A DNA stretch of 64,000 nucleotides from Trichomonas vaginalis G3 (lineage: Eukaryota > Parabasalia > Trichomonadida > Trichomonadidae): the NCBI RefSeq assembly GCF_026262505.1, contig NC_067207.1, positions 11,748,082 to 11,812,081 of the forward strand, written 5' to 3'. A program made the position numbers and the translations under genes. Of the stretch, positions 18,127 to 27,596 are shown piece after piece. Below the pieces are notes generated by a model that was given only the letters and a program-made list of their open reading frames with translations, was not told the origin of the DNA and did not search any database. Position 1 is the first letter of the stretch. Every line of letters begins with the position of its first letter.

Positions 18127-19629
18127 TCATATATGAGTATAAATATCAATTTCTGTCAAATGACTATATTGGAACGCAATATTAAGAGCGGTTTTTCCAT
18201 TTTTATCTTTTTCATTCATATTTATACCGTGTGAAATAAGAAGTTCCGCGATTTCTTTTCTTTCATAACGTGCCGCAATATTAAGAGCGGTTTTTCCATT
18301 TTCATCTTTTTCATTGATATTTATACCGTGTGAAATAAGAAGTTCCGCGATTTCTTTATTATTATATTGTACCGCAATATGAAGAGCGGTTTCTCCGTTT
18401 TTATCTTTTTCATTGATATTTATACCATGTGAAATAAGAAATTCGGCTATTTCTTTTCTATTATATTGTACCGCAATATGAAGAGCGGTTTTTCCATAAT
18501 TATCTTTTTTATTGATATTTATACCGCGTGAAATAAGAAGTTCGACTATTTCTTTTCCAGCATAACATGATGCAATCTGAAGAGCGGTTTGTCCATTATT
18601 ATATTTTGCATTGATATTTGCACCATTTGATAGGAAATATTCGCAAAGAGATGGAATATTAAAAATCACCGAAATATTATAGCATTTGTTAACATTATTA
18701 GTTTGATCGAAATAAACTAATAATGATTCAAGATTATTATACTTTGCACAATGATCTAAATTGATCCTTATATTGTATTCATTCATCAAGAATGAAACAA
18801 AATCAATGTTGTGTGAAATAATTGCATATTTCATGCATTCTTTATTTGGTTTATGATATTTCAAACATTCACTCATGATTTCTTGATTTTCTCCTAAAAA
18901 TGAATATTTTAGACAATTTTCAGTTATTTCTGAGCTAAATTTCGTCCTTAAAAACTTGAAGTAATCAACTGCTCCATGGTAACAACATAATTCAAGTAAT
19001 GAATACTCTTTGTCAGAGTTTGGATATAAACTACTTTCAAGTTTTTGATCTTTATCAAATCCATATCTTTCTGTGAATGAGATAAATGTTTCTAAGTCAT
19101 TATACATAATTGCTCTGTAAATTGTATTTTCTGTATGAATATCCAGATTTTCTGATTTAATTTTTTCAAAATCAACGGATTTGTCTAATTTAATTCCATA
19201 TTCTTTATAAAACAGGAAGTTTGAAATAGTTTCAACACTGTTGACCTCTGTGATATGGTAATCATCAGATATGAGTTTGGCAAGAGATAAATATGACTTC
19301 GTATAGCAATTATTATACGGAATTATATTTAAAATATCTTCCATAATCTTTTTTGGTGGGTATTTCTTCGAATCAATCAATTCTGTTTTGATCATTTTGT
19401 AAATTTCTTTTAATTCTTCTTCCTTGTCCGTTTTCAGCTGATACAAAGCAATATATGAATCAATGTAGTATTTATAGATACTTCGCAGCTCGCCGTATTT
19501 ATTGGGATGAATGTCTTGTTCGGACATCAATAATTTTTTAAAAGGACACATTTGCAAGTTAACATATAAATATCTTTTAAAATCATTGGAAGAAACAAAT
19601 GTTATGTTAGACATGCGGAAATCAGTCAT
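18127..19629 (-). CDS. Ankyrin-repeat protein, DUF3447 family
   Basis: About 500 residues. The N-terminal half is the trichomonad DUF3447-type region (SLLELCCYHGAVDYFKFLR, ECMKYAIISHNIDFVSFLMN). The C-terminal half has five to six 33-residue ankyrin repeats of the form GKTALHIAVQYNRKEIAEFL then ISHGININEKDK. The DNA of the repeats is nearly identical, showing recent expansion or homogenisation. Candidate starts are the ATGs at 19629 and 19614 (MSNITFVSSN). Binding partners are unknown. Intact, unlike its relative at 54837-56248. Confidence 0.85.
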   Translation of the reverse strand: MTDFRMSNITFVSSNDFKRYLYVNLQMCPFKKLLMSEQDIHPNKYGELRSIYKYYIDSYIALYQLKTDKEEELKEIYKMIKTELIDSKKYPPKKIMEDILNIIPYNNCYTKSYLSLAKLISDDYHITEVNSVETISNFLFYKEYGIKLDKSVDFEKIKSENLDIHTENTIYRAIMYNDLETFISFTERYGFDKDQKLESSLYPNSDKEYSLLELCCYHGAVDYFKFLRTKFSSEITENCLKYSFLGENQEIMSECLKYHKPNKECMKYAIISHNIDFVSFLMNEYNIRINLDHCAKYNNLESLLVYFDQTNNVNKCYNISVIFNIPSLCEYFLSNGANINAKYNNGQTALQIASCYAGKEIVELLISRGININKKDNYGKTALHIAVQYNRKEIAEFLISHGININEKDKNGETALHIAVQYNNKEIAELLISHGININEKDENGKTALNIAARYERKEIAELLISHGINMNEKDKNGKTALNIAFQYSHLTEIDIYTHI

Positions 19630-20891
19630 CACAAAGATTTCGGAAATAATTTATGGACATTAATTAAGTTATATTTTCATATTACCAGATCTGGTAATCT
19701 AATCATGTCATGGATTGCATGCAAGTATTTCGATTTCTTTTAAAGGTCCTGAATCCAAAGATTTTTCATATGAATTCAAAGAATGATCATTTGATACTCG
19801 CTTGTTTAGGAAGTTTTTATTATAAACTAGTGAATAGTAGCTTTTGATTTGCTTCATTTATATTCTATAAGTTTTTGCGAAAGATAATTCACATGTGATA
19901 ATTTTTCATATTTTTATCCTAGTTGAATAGTAATAAATTTATGCATTTTCCTAAACCATAGAATATTTCAAGAATAATCTTCGACATCTGTAAAGAAGGA
20001 CAGACAGCAGTGACGACAAGACATTATTGCAATATCAACTTCATCAATATGCATATATCAAACAATAACTCGTAACGTGGGTGAGTTTTCATGCTACCAT
20101 AAGGATCACACTTTTGAGAGTTTTACATGGCATTTGTCGGTAAATGCCATGTAAAATATTCTCAATTATTTTCCAGGGGTTGGCGGTGTATTTACCCCAA
20201 AATATTATGGTAGCATGAAAACTCACTCACGTTATAGTGATTTCCAAAATTTTCTCCAAATTTCATTTATTCGCTGTTTGAGATGTCAATGAAATCACAT
20301 GCATTACCGCTGCAGGCTTTAAGATTATGAACCAATAGAAAAAACAAAAAAAAACTGACAATTGCTGCTACACTCATTTTATACACAATTCAATTTTTTT
20401 ACAATTTGAAAAATACAGGATATAATTCGAAGTGATATTGGGTAAAAATAATTAAGACAATATCAGATACTGTAGCTTTGAAATGCTATATCATAATTTG
20501 AAACGATATTATAATTTTTTCATTTAATAATTAAGATGGAGCTGAAACAAATCAATATTTTTCATTTGTTAACTGCATAATGCTATTTTTGAAAAAATCA
20601 ATAGCCTATTTTCGATAAGAATATTTTTGAAATTTTTATTTTATCGATAAAACCAAGAAATTGAGAAATACAATAGCATCGAAATTTCAAATTTAAGGTC
20701 TCAGTAAGCTTCAGTTTTAAGGAATAAAAAAAATTATACATAGATTGTGTACATCATTAAATTTCAAAAGCATTTACAGAATTTTTCCTTTCAATTTCTG
20801 ACATTTTTTAACATAAATTGTGTAATCATTTTAATATTCAGGTGCTATCTACAATTATTCATAGTTAGTTATTTGGAACCGAAAGAATCAT
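19630..20891. other. Intergenic region containing a small inverted-repeat element
   Basis: No gene supported. Contains the 163-bp element at 20073-20235; the rest is AT-rich spacer. Confidence 0.5.
20073..20235. mobile_element. MITE-like element, 29-bp terminal inverted repeats
   Basis: Arms 20073-20101 and 20207-20235 match in 28 of 29 positions (they contain GTGAGTTTTCATGCTACCAT). Inside is a second perfect hairpin with 15-bp arms (20121-20135 and 20142-20156, TTTTACATGGCATTT) and a six-base loop. No clear target duplication was seen. No coding capacity. Likely a short non-autonomous DNA transposon. Confidence 0.65.
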
Positions 20892-20957
20892 TTGAACTTT
20901 AAAATAAAAAATGTTTTTGATGATATTTATTCGAACCATGAGATACAAGTCCACACT

Positions 20958-21932
20958 ATGCCGAATATATATCTGGAGTGGAATACATTTTATGAAGACT
21001 CTACTCCAAGTAATGAATATATCAATCAGAAGACAAAACCAAATGACCAAAGCGGCGATTTTTACGTTTCACTCTGCACATTCGAGAATACTGTTGAATG
21101 GGGAGTGATTCACATAGAAAATACAGATGCAACTTTTAAATTCCTTTTAGAAGTTTCAAAATTTTATAAATGCAGTAAGTATTCAAACGGCGGCTGCATT
21201 TATTTCGAGACCAATGGACATAGTGTTATATCCAGAAATTGTTTTGATTCAAATCATTTATTATTATCAAGTGATATTTTTACAGGTGTTAATTTCTACA
21301 TTAAAATAAGCAAAGATAATTCAAATTTAAACCTATTATTAGATTGTTCTATGCAAAATTCAGGAAATCCATCCCAAATTGGAGAAAGCACTCTTCGTTT
21401 ATATTTTGGAAATATTACATTTTCTAATTCAAATACTTCATATTCGAAAATTAAATATATATCGATTCTTGACATTAATAGAGGTAATCCCAGAAACTTA
21501 ATCAAATATTCCAATTTTAATGATAATGTAGACATGGATCCAGGTAACGATCCAGCTGCATATGTTGCAAAATCATCAGAAATTAATAACTGTAATTTCT
21601 TCAATAATAAAGCAAAACATTTACTCAAATTTGCAAATGCAGGAAGTACTGTAAATCATTGTTCTTTCTTTAATAATGCAATAGACGGATACTACATTTA
21701 TAGCACATATACATCATATCAAATATATGTGAAATACTGCTATATAGATGATCCATTTTCAACAACATCAAATGTTCAAATAAGTAACCATATTTTAGAC
21801 AAATTTACAAATAAATTTGATATGTCAAATTGCTTTCAATTCATCGAAAGAATAGCTGGAATTCAATCTCCTCCAATACGTTTTCCAAAAACGGCAATTG
21901 CGAATGTCGTTTCGTTGTCTTTAAAAAGGTAA
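20958..21932 (+). CDS. Beta-helix surface-protein-like (Pmp-like) protein
   Basis: About 324 residues from the first in-frame ATG; the frame is open 22 codons further upstream from a TTG. It is rich in Asn, Ser, Phe and Cys with short repeated strands such as INNCNFFNNKAKHLLKF and VNHCSFFNNAIDGYYI, the NCxFxxN pattern of right-handed parallel beta-helix proteins that trichomonads carry in large polymorphic outer-membrane-protein-like families. No signal peptide or transmembrane anchor is visible, so this copy may be truncated. Confidence 0.6.
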   Translation: MPNIYLEWNTFYEDSTPSNEYINQKTKPNDQSGDFYVSLCTFENTVEWGVIHIENTDATFKFLLEVSKFYKCSKYSNGGCIYFETNGHSVISRNCFDSNHLLLSSDIFTGVNFYIKISKDNSNLNLLLDCSMQNSGNPSQIGESTLRLYFGNITFSNSNTSYSKIKYISILDINRGNPRNLIKYSNFNDNVDMDPGNDPAAYVAKSSEINNCNFFNNKAKHLLKFANAGSTVNHCSFFNNAIDGYYIYSTYTSYQIYVKYCYIDDPFSTTSNVQISNHILDKFTNKFDMSNCFQFIERIAGIQSPPIRFPKTAIANVVSLSLKR

Positions 21933-22650
21933 AACAAATTTTCATTTCTATATATGAATTAATTTATCAATTAAAAACTTTCAGGTTCATGTAAGTAGCT
22001 TTGCTCAAATATAAACTTACTAAAATCCTTGATGATTGTTCGTAAAAGTAGGAAGTCTCAGAATTTACTTTACTGACTTTTCATCTTTAAAGAATCAAGA
22101 TGAATTCCTTTCCATATGATGTAGGAAATTTGCTAACGATATATCCCCTATATCATTTAGTAACATAGTCCTATTACAATACCAGGCTCACTCCATTCAA
22201 TTTTGATTACTTTGCAAGTTGACTAGGACTCAAAATTTTGAGACTGCTATAGTTGAGAACGTTTTCTTCTTGTAGTGTTAATTTTGAATTGAAATATACT
22301 TTATACTGCAAATCAAATGTGTGCCTGTTAATTTTTAATAGTTTTCATTTCTAAAGCCTATGATTCCTTTACCGAAAATGAGAGAGAATTATTTAATATG
22401 AGAGCTCGAATAAGCTGCTTAACAATATGTTGTCTAATATCTTCTAAATATGCATAAATTATTGGTCTGAAAATATCAATTAAATCTGACACTGAGTTTA
22501 CAAGAGAAGGCGAGAAACTGGAGTGTACACCCTTGAAGATTTTTTAGTAGCAAAATTGAGAATTGCACACAGTTTGATTAAATTTTTATGACAAATTATT
22601 TGACTTTCGAAAAAATAAAAATTCCAACTGTTTTTATTTATTGAAACAAA
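21933..22650. other. Intergenic spacer, 0.7 kb
   Basis: AT-rich with no gene or repeat recognised. Confidence 0.5.
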
Positions 22651-24867
22651 ATGTCTGATTGCTGTTTAAAACAAGAGTATAACATTGATCAAATGATTTG
22701 CGAAATCAGAGAAGGACTTAATATCACTACATCATCAATCAATGTTGACAACAAAGTTATTGAAGATTATTCTAAACAATATACGGGAAATTTCCAGCGT
22801 CTACAAGAAGAAATCGGTAATAACAAAGAAGATAATGCATTTTATACTATTCCTGTAATATCAGAAATCGAAAAATTCAAAAATGCGCATAAAAATTTAA
22901 AGTTTTGCATGATTCACAACAATGATATGAAACTTTCAGAGTACGAGAATAATCGAGATCTAAATACATTAAATGAAAATCAGAAAAAAGAAAACAACAA
23001 TATTTTACATACAAAACTTTTTTCGTCCAATCTTAAAATAAAACCATTCAAGAGTCTTAAATTAGCAGATCCAAATCCAAAGGAACTTTCAGAACTCTAT
23101 CAAACAAACATTACAAAATTTTATGAAATTCTCCAACAAAAAATTTTAAAATTAGTCAAATTCCAAAATTTCTACGACAAAACCGTTAATTTATTTGAAA
23201 ACCTAAGTTATACTCAGAGACTCGAAGACCTTGGAAAAACTCATTATTATGAATCAAAATTTTATAAATTTTTATCAGCTGATTCACAAAAGAAACTTAA
23301 TAATGAACTTTCTGAATTGAAAGGATCATGGAATTGCGATAACAAATTTGATGAAAATGTAATTTACGTAATTAAAAAACAATTTTTTGACGAAATAGAT
23401 CAAGCAAACTATATTCAATTACTTTTCATGTATTATGTCATTGAACACCATTGTAGTGATTTTATTTGTCCGTATATCACTGCTATTTTCGAAGATCTTA
23501 AACAGAAAATATCAAATAATCTTTCATATCAAAATGCAATTGAAATTGAGAAAGAAGACTTTGGAGATTTGTTTAATTTCGCTATGGTACTTGTAAGCCA
23601 TGTCCATGAATGCCCAGGAATCAAGAAATTCTTAAGTAATTTGAATGTTTCTTTGCAAAATTTCCTTGATGCAAATGAAAAAGAAAATTATTTGTTGTAT
23701 TTTATTAATTCATTGAGAGAGGAACATATTTTCAACCAAATTCATTTAACATTAGTTGAAAGATTTACTCATAGAGTTCTTGCTGATATTTGCTTTGTTT
23801 TTCCTCCAATAGGAATGTTAGTGACTTCTCCACATTCTACAAATGAAAGAATTAAAAAAGAATCAAAAGAAATCATCAAATTCGGACCTCTTGACAGTTT
23901 TCTTAATCGTTTAATGAGTAATGTTAATTACAAAATGAAAGTCGAGTATCAAGAGGAAATTCTTTCTGAAGTTCTAAGCAAACTTTACAGAAAAATTGGA
24001 GAACCTTTTAAACCAAATCTTGTTTTACCAAAAGTTTTCGATCCACAACAAAAACAACAAGTTGTTAAAAAGAAATCTAAAGAAATTCCAAGACAATCTC
24101 AACAATCTTTGCCTAATTCTCGCCAGGTGAAATCTGAGGAAATTATAAATGTTAATCAACAAAATCATTTGGATTCTCCAAAACCAAAGAAAGAACCAGA
24201 ATCTCCAAAACAAAATCAGCCACCTTTGCTTGTTTTTAATGTCTCTAAATCTGCTGAAACTTTTAAACCAAAACCAAATCAAAATGAACCAGAATCTCCA
24301 AAACAAACTCCACTTCAATATCTTGATGTAGATATTGTTGATCCACAAAATGAACCAGAATCTCCTAAACCAAAACCAGCTGAATCTCCTAAACAAAAGA
24401 AAGGACCGACTTTGCTTGTATTTAATGTATCTAAACCAACTGATTCTCCTAAGCCAAAACAAGTGGAATCTCCTAAACCAAAAGCACCTCAATATCTTGA
24501 AGTGAATGTAACTAATTCACAAAATGAACCAGCATCACCAAAACCGAAACAACCAACTGTACTCGTGTTTAATGTATCCAAACCAGATGAATCTCCTAAA
24601 CCAAAACAATCTCAACAAAATAAACCTGTTGAATCTCCAAAACCAGAACAAGAAACAGGATCTCCTAAACCAGCAAAATCATCTAAGCTTGCGAATAGAA
24701 TTAGTCTTATTGCTTCTGCAGTTCAACCAATTCGTCCAATTTCTCATGTACAACAACATCGTGAACAAACACAAGAAACACCTGGATCAGATGAATCTGA
24801 AATGGTTCACAGACCTATGAGAGCAACAAAAAGAAGACCACGAACTAAAAAGGAATCAAGTGAATAA
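22651..24867 (+). CDS. Unknown helical protein with SPKPK-rich modular tail
   Basis: 738 residues. Residues 1-470 are helical and unlike any family I recognise. Residues about 480-690 are disordered, with many (E)SPKPK/SPKQ units and two alternating hydrophobic modules: LLVFNVSK (three copies, the last as VLVFNVSK) and QYLDVDIV/QYLEVNVT (two copies). The end is basic (HRPMRATKRRPRTKK). SPxK sites suit proline-directed kinases; the hydrophobic modules look like short docking motifs for a repeated partner. The stop overlaps TAAA. Function not assigned. Confidence 0.7.
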   Translation: MSDCCLKQEYNIDQMICEIREGLNITTSSINVDNKVIEDYSKQYTGNFQRLQEEIGNNKEDNAFYTIPVISEIEKFKNAHKNLKFCMIHNNDMKLSEYENNRDLNTLNENQKKENNNILHTKLFSSNLKIKPFKSLKLADPNPKELSELYQTNITKFYEILQQKILKLVKFQNFYDKTVNLFENLSYTQRLEDLGKTHYYESKFYKFLSADSQKKLNNELSELKGSWNCDNKFDENVIYVIKKQFFDEIDQANYIQLLFMYYVIEHHCSDFICPYITAIFEDLKQKISNNLSYQNAIEIEKEDFGDLFNFAMVLVSHVHECPGIKKFLSNLNVSLQNFLDANEKENYLLYFINSLREEHIFNQIHLTLVERFTHRVLADICFVFPPIGMLVTSPHSTNERIKKESKEIIKFGPLDSFLNRLMSNVNYKMKVEYQEEILSEVLSKLYRKIGEPFKPNLVLPKVFDPQQKQQVVKKKSKEIPRQSQQSLPNSRQVKSEEIINVNQQNHLDSPKPKKEPESPKQNQPPLLVFNVSKSAETFKPKPNQNEPESPKQTPLQYLDVDIVDPQNEPESPKPKPAESPKQKKGPTLLVFNVSKPTDSPKPKQVESPKPKAPQYLEVNVTNSQNEPASPKPKQPTVLVFNVSKPDESPKPKQSQQNKPVESPKPEQETGSPKPAKSSKLANRISLIASAVQPIRPISHVQQHREQTQETPGSDESEMVHRPMRATKRRPRTKKESSE

Positions 24868-24979
24868 AACTTAAAACAAAATTTCTTATATTATTTTATT
24901 TTGGATAAGAAATAACTATTTACATAACAAATAAAGACAAGATAACATGTTTATATAACAAATATTAAAAAAAATTTAA

Positions 24980-27349
24980 CTAATTCACATGATTTTTGAG
25001 GGGAAAATCATCATGCGGATTAACTACTTGAAAAGATAACGGGAGACTATCAAATAGAAGATCCATTTCAGGTTTTGAAAGTGTTTCAAGCTTATTAAGT
25101 TGGGATTTCAGTAAATTAACAATTTCTGAGTTGTTGAGTTGAGAATATAACTCTATAAATAAAAATATATCTTGTTTCCTGTATATATATTCATTTGCAA
25201 CAATATCATTCAATCTCAGAATATCATCTTCATTTAGAACATTATCACCAGCAATTTGTAATGATGTCAATACTAAATCAGATAAAAATTGATGGTTTCC
25301 TAAAATAGATGCCTCAGAAACAGTTCTAAAAATTATTTGAGAATTATTTCCGTGGCAATGTTGAAGAATACACCAGCAAAGCATATCCGCAGCTGCGTTA
25401 TAGTGAAAAAAGTTCTTTGATGTGGTAAAAACATCAAGACTACATGAAATCAATTCATCAACGTTAATTGATGAACAAAATGCAGCAGGCTCAATCAATA
25501 TTAGCTGCATAAACGCTTCAAGATATAAATCAATGTAGTTTTGAGCCTCATTATTGTCTTTTAAGTTTGCAAAAATTATTTGAGCGATTTGTGGCGAAAT
25601 TGGTGAAAGGTTCATAATAACAACAATACACATTCTTATGAATTTCTTATAAAAGCCACAGTTTTGCAAGTTAACGAAAATTTCAACTATTTTTTCGTCT
25701 TCAATTGGAATTTTAGAGATATAAAGAAGTTCAATAATTGAATTAGCTCTTTTTCTGATTAAATCCTCAAGATCTTCATCAGTATCTTCTTCTTCAGCAA
25801 AAGATTTCAAATCAATTTCAATTGATTCGAAAAGAACATTGAGAATATCAGAAGCAACAGGGAGAACACTTGATCTTAAGTGCTGTGCAGTGTTACAAAG
25901 TGCTTTTGATGAGTATTTTGATATTATAGAGTTAGTTAATTCGACTAAAATCGGAATAACATCAGCAGGAAGTTCAATTGATCTGATACTAAGTGCAGAA
26001 CATAGTTTGCACGCCATACACAAGATTACATCATATTCATTCATTGAAAATAATTCCATAACTAAAGAATTGGAAATTTCAGATAATTCTGAATCAGAAA
26101 AGCAGTCTATACATTTAATTAGTAAATATATTGATGTTGAAATCTCAATTGGCTCCTCAGCAGCATTTAAAGCTGAAATTATGTAATCTTTTAAAATTTC
26201 TTGATCAAAATTGAGATTTTCTGAGTACAAATTTGCAACAAACCTTTGATTTGCTTCAGATGATGGTAGTGACATCAAATATTCGAAGAATTGACTATTT
26301 ATTGAACATAATTTGTAAGCAAGTGTATAAGAGAACTTTAAATCACCACTTGTAGAATACACGCATGCAAAAAATGATAAAGGAGCTTCATTAAATGATT
26401 CAATTGTCATTTGCATCAAATTACCACTCAAAACAATTCGATCAAATGTTTCAATAGTCTGTGGTAAGTAATTTGAGAAACTTTTAATAGAAAAAATTAG
26501 TGTTTCCATTAATTGAAAAATCCCTGTTTCAAAGGTCTGCGGAATCACGGAAAGAAGCTTCGAAACAAACTCATATTTAACATTTTCACTTTCATCATCG
26601 AGTGAATAGAACTTAATGAATCTAGCATTGAGTTTGAAGCAATAAGATAATAATTTCCAACCATTTGCAATTAAATTAGGATTTTGATAGAACAAATCAA
26701 TTATATATGATACAACTTCAAGTGTTTTCCCTATAAAACATCCATTAAACGGATAATGTCGCTTGATTCCTGTATTTATTATTTTAAAAACTAGTCGATA
26801 TATTTCAAAATTAATATTATTGATTTCTACTGGCTGAGATAGATCTAAGAGATTTAAAGATTTGGAACAAAATATGCTAAAATAATCTATTTCTAACTGG
26901 ATAAAAATTTCATCTGAAAAGGCGCATAATAATAGAGACAAGCAGCCAGAAATTTCACTCCTATCAATTTGTTCTATATTTTCTAATAAATTGATGATAT
27001 ATTTAAAATATATCTTATTAAAATCATAATTTTGTATGATTTGAATGAGTAAATCAATAATCTGAGTATTGTATGATCCAAATATAGCTGTAAATAGCTT
27101 ACTATAAATGAATTCCAAAACCGAATCATCAATTTCTGAATTGTGTAATGAAATCCATATCTTAATGCATCTGGAGCAGCATATAATTACCGAATTTTCT
27201 ACGTTTTCTGATAAAATTTGTATTAACGAAGAAATCGAATTGATATCTTGAAGTTTTTCAGAGAGAACCTCGAAAGATCTACTTGATGACAAAGATTGTT
27301 CATTGATAGAATCTCTAATTAACGTTTCAATCTCAGAAAAATTATCCAT
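24980..27349 (-). CDS. Karyopherin/importin-beta-like HEAT-repeat protein
   Basis: About 789 residues from the ATG at 27349 (the frame extends to a TTG at 27364). The whole chain is paired amphipathic helices of HEAT type. The N-terminal region resembles importin-beta family N-domains, with an acidic central loop (FAEEEDTDEDLEDLIRK) like the acidic loops that control cargo release. A nuclear transport role is inferred; exportin and importin subtypes cannot be separated by eye. It shares strand with the larger helical gene upstream, 250 bases away. Confidence 0.45.
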   Translation of the reverse strand: MDNFSEIETLIRDSINEQSLSSSRSFEVLSEKLQDINSISSLIQILSENVENSVIICCSRCIKIWISLHNSEIDDSVLEFIYSKLFTAIFGSYNTQIIDLLIQIIQNYDFNKIYFKYIINLLENIEQIDRSEISGCLSLLLCAFSDEIFIQLEIDYFSIFCSKSLNLLDLSQPVEINNINFEIYRLVFKIINTGIKRHYPFNGCFIGKTLEVVSYIIDLFYQNPNLIANGWKLLSYCFKLNARFIKFYSLDDESENVKYEFVSKLLSVIPQTFETGIFQLMETLIFSIKSFSNYLPQTIETFDRIVLSGNLMQMTIESFNEAPLSFFACVYSTSGDLKFSYTLAYKLCSINSQFFEYLMSLPSSEANQRFVANLYSENLNFDQEILKDYIISALNAAEEPIEISTSIYLLIKCIDCFSDSELSEISNSLVMELFSMNEYDVILCMACKLCSALSIRSIELPADVIPILVELTNSIISKYSSKALCNTAQHLRSSVLPVASDILNVLFESIEIDLKSFAEEEDTDEDLEDLIRKRANSIIELLYISKIPIEDEKIVEIFVNLQNCGFYKKFIRMCIVVIMNLSPISPQIAQIIFANLKDNNEAQNYIDLYLEAFMQLILIEPAAFCSSINVDELISCSLDVFTTSKNFFHYNAAADMLCWCILQHCHGNNSQIIFRTVSEASILGNHQFLSDLVLTSLQIAGDNVLNEDDILRLNDIVANEYIYRKQDIFLFIELYSQLNNSEIVNLLKSQLNKLETLSKPEMDLLFDSLPLSFQVVNPHDDFPLKNHVN

Positions 27350-27596
27350 TGATTGGAGATCCAATTCTCTTGTCTACTCAACTCAGAAATGAAACAATTA
27401 TGTTAAATAATATACTATATTCGAGCAAAATTGTGCATTCATACACTAACTTGTTTTCATAAGTAAGTAATTTAAAATATTATTATTTTTTATGTGTTAT
27501 AGTGAAAAATCTTTGGTTTTTAGCAGAATAGAGATGTTTAACAAAACAGTTTAAATAAATAAAAATAACAAAATAAAGATATAAAAAACAATAAAT
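27350..27596. other. Spacer between two same-strand genes
   Basis: About 250 bases of AT-rich DNA; presumably the 3' end of the 27597 gene and leader of the 24980 gene. No repeat seen. Confidence 0.4.

Noticed and set aside
24025-24492. Trp/Phe-rich minus-strand ORF
   Set aside because: Antisense of the SPKPK repeats; no independent support.
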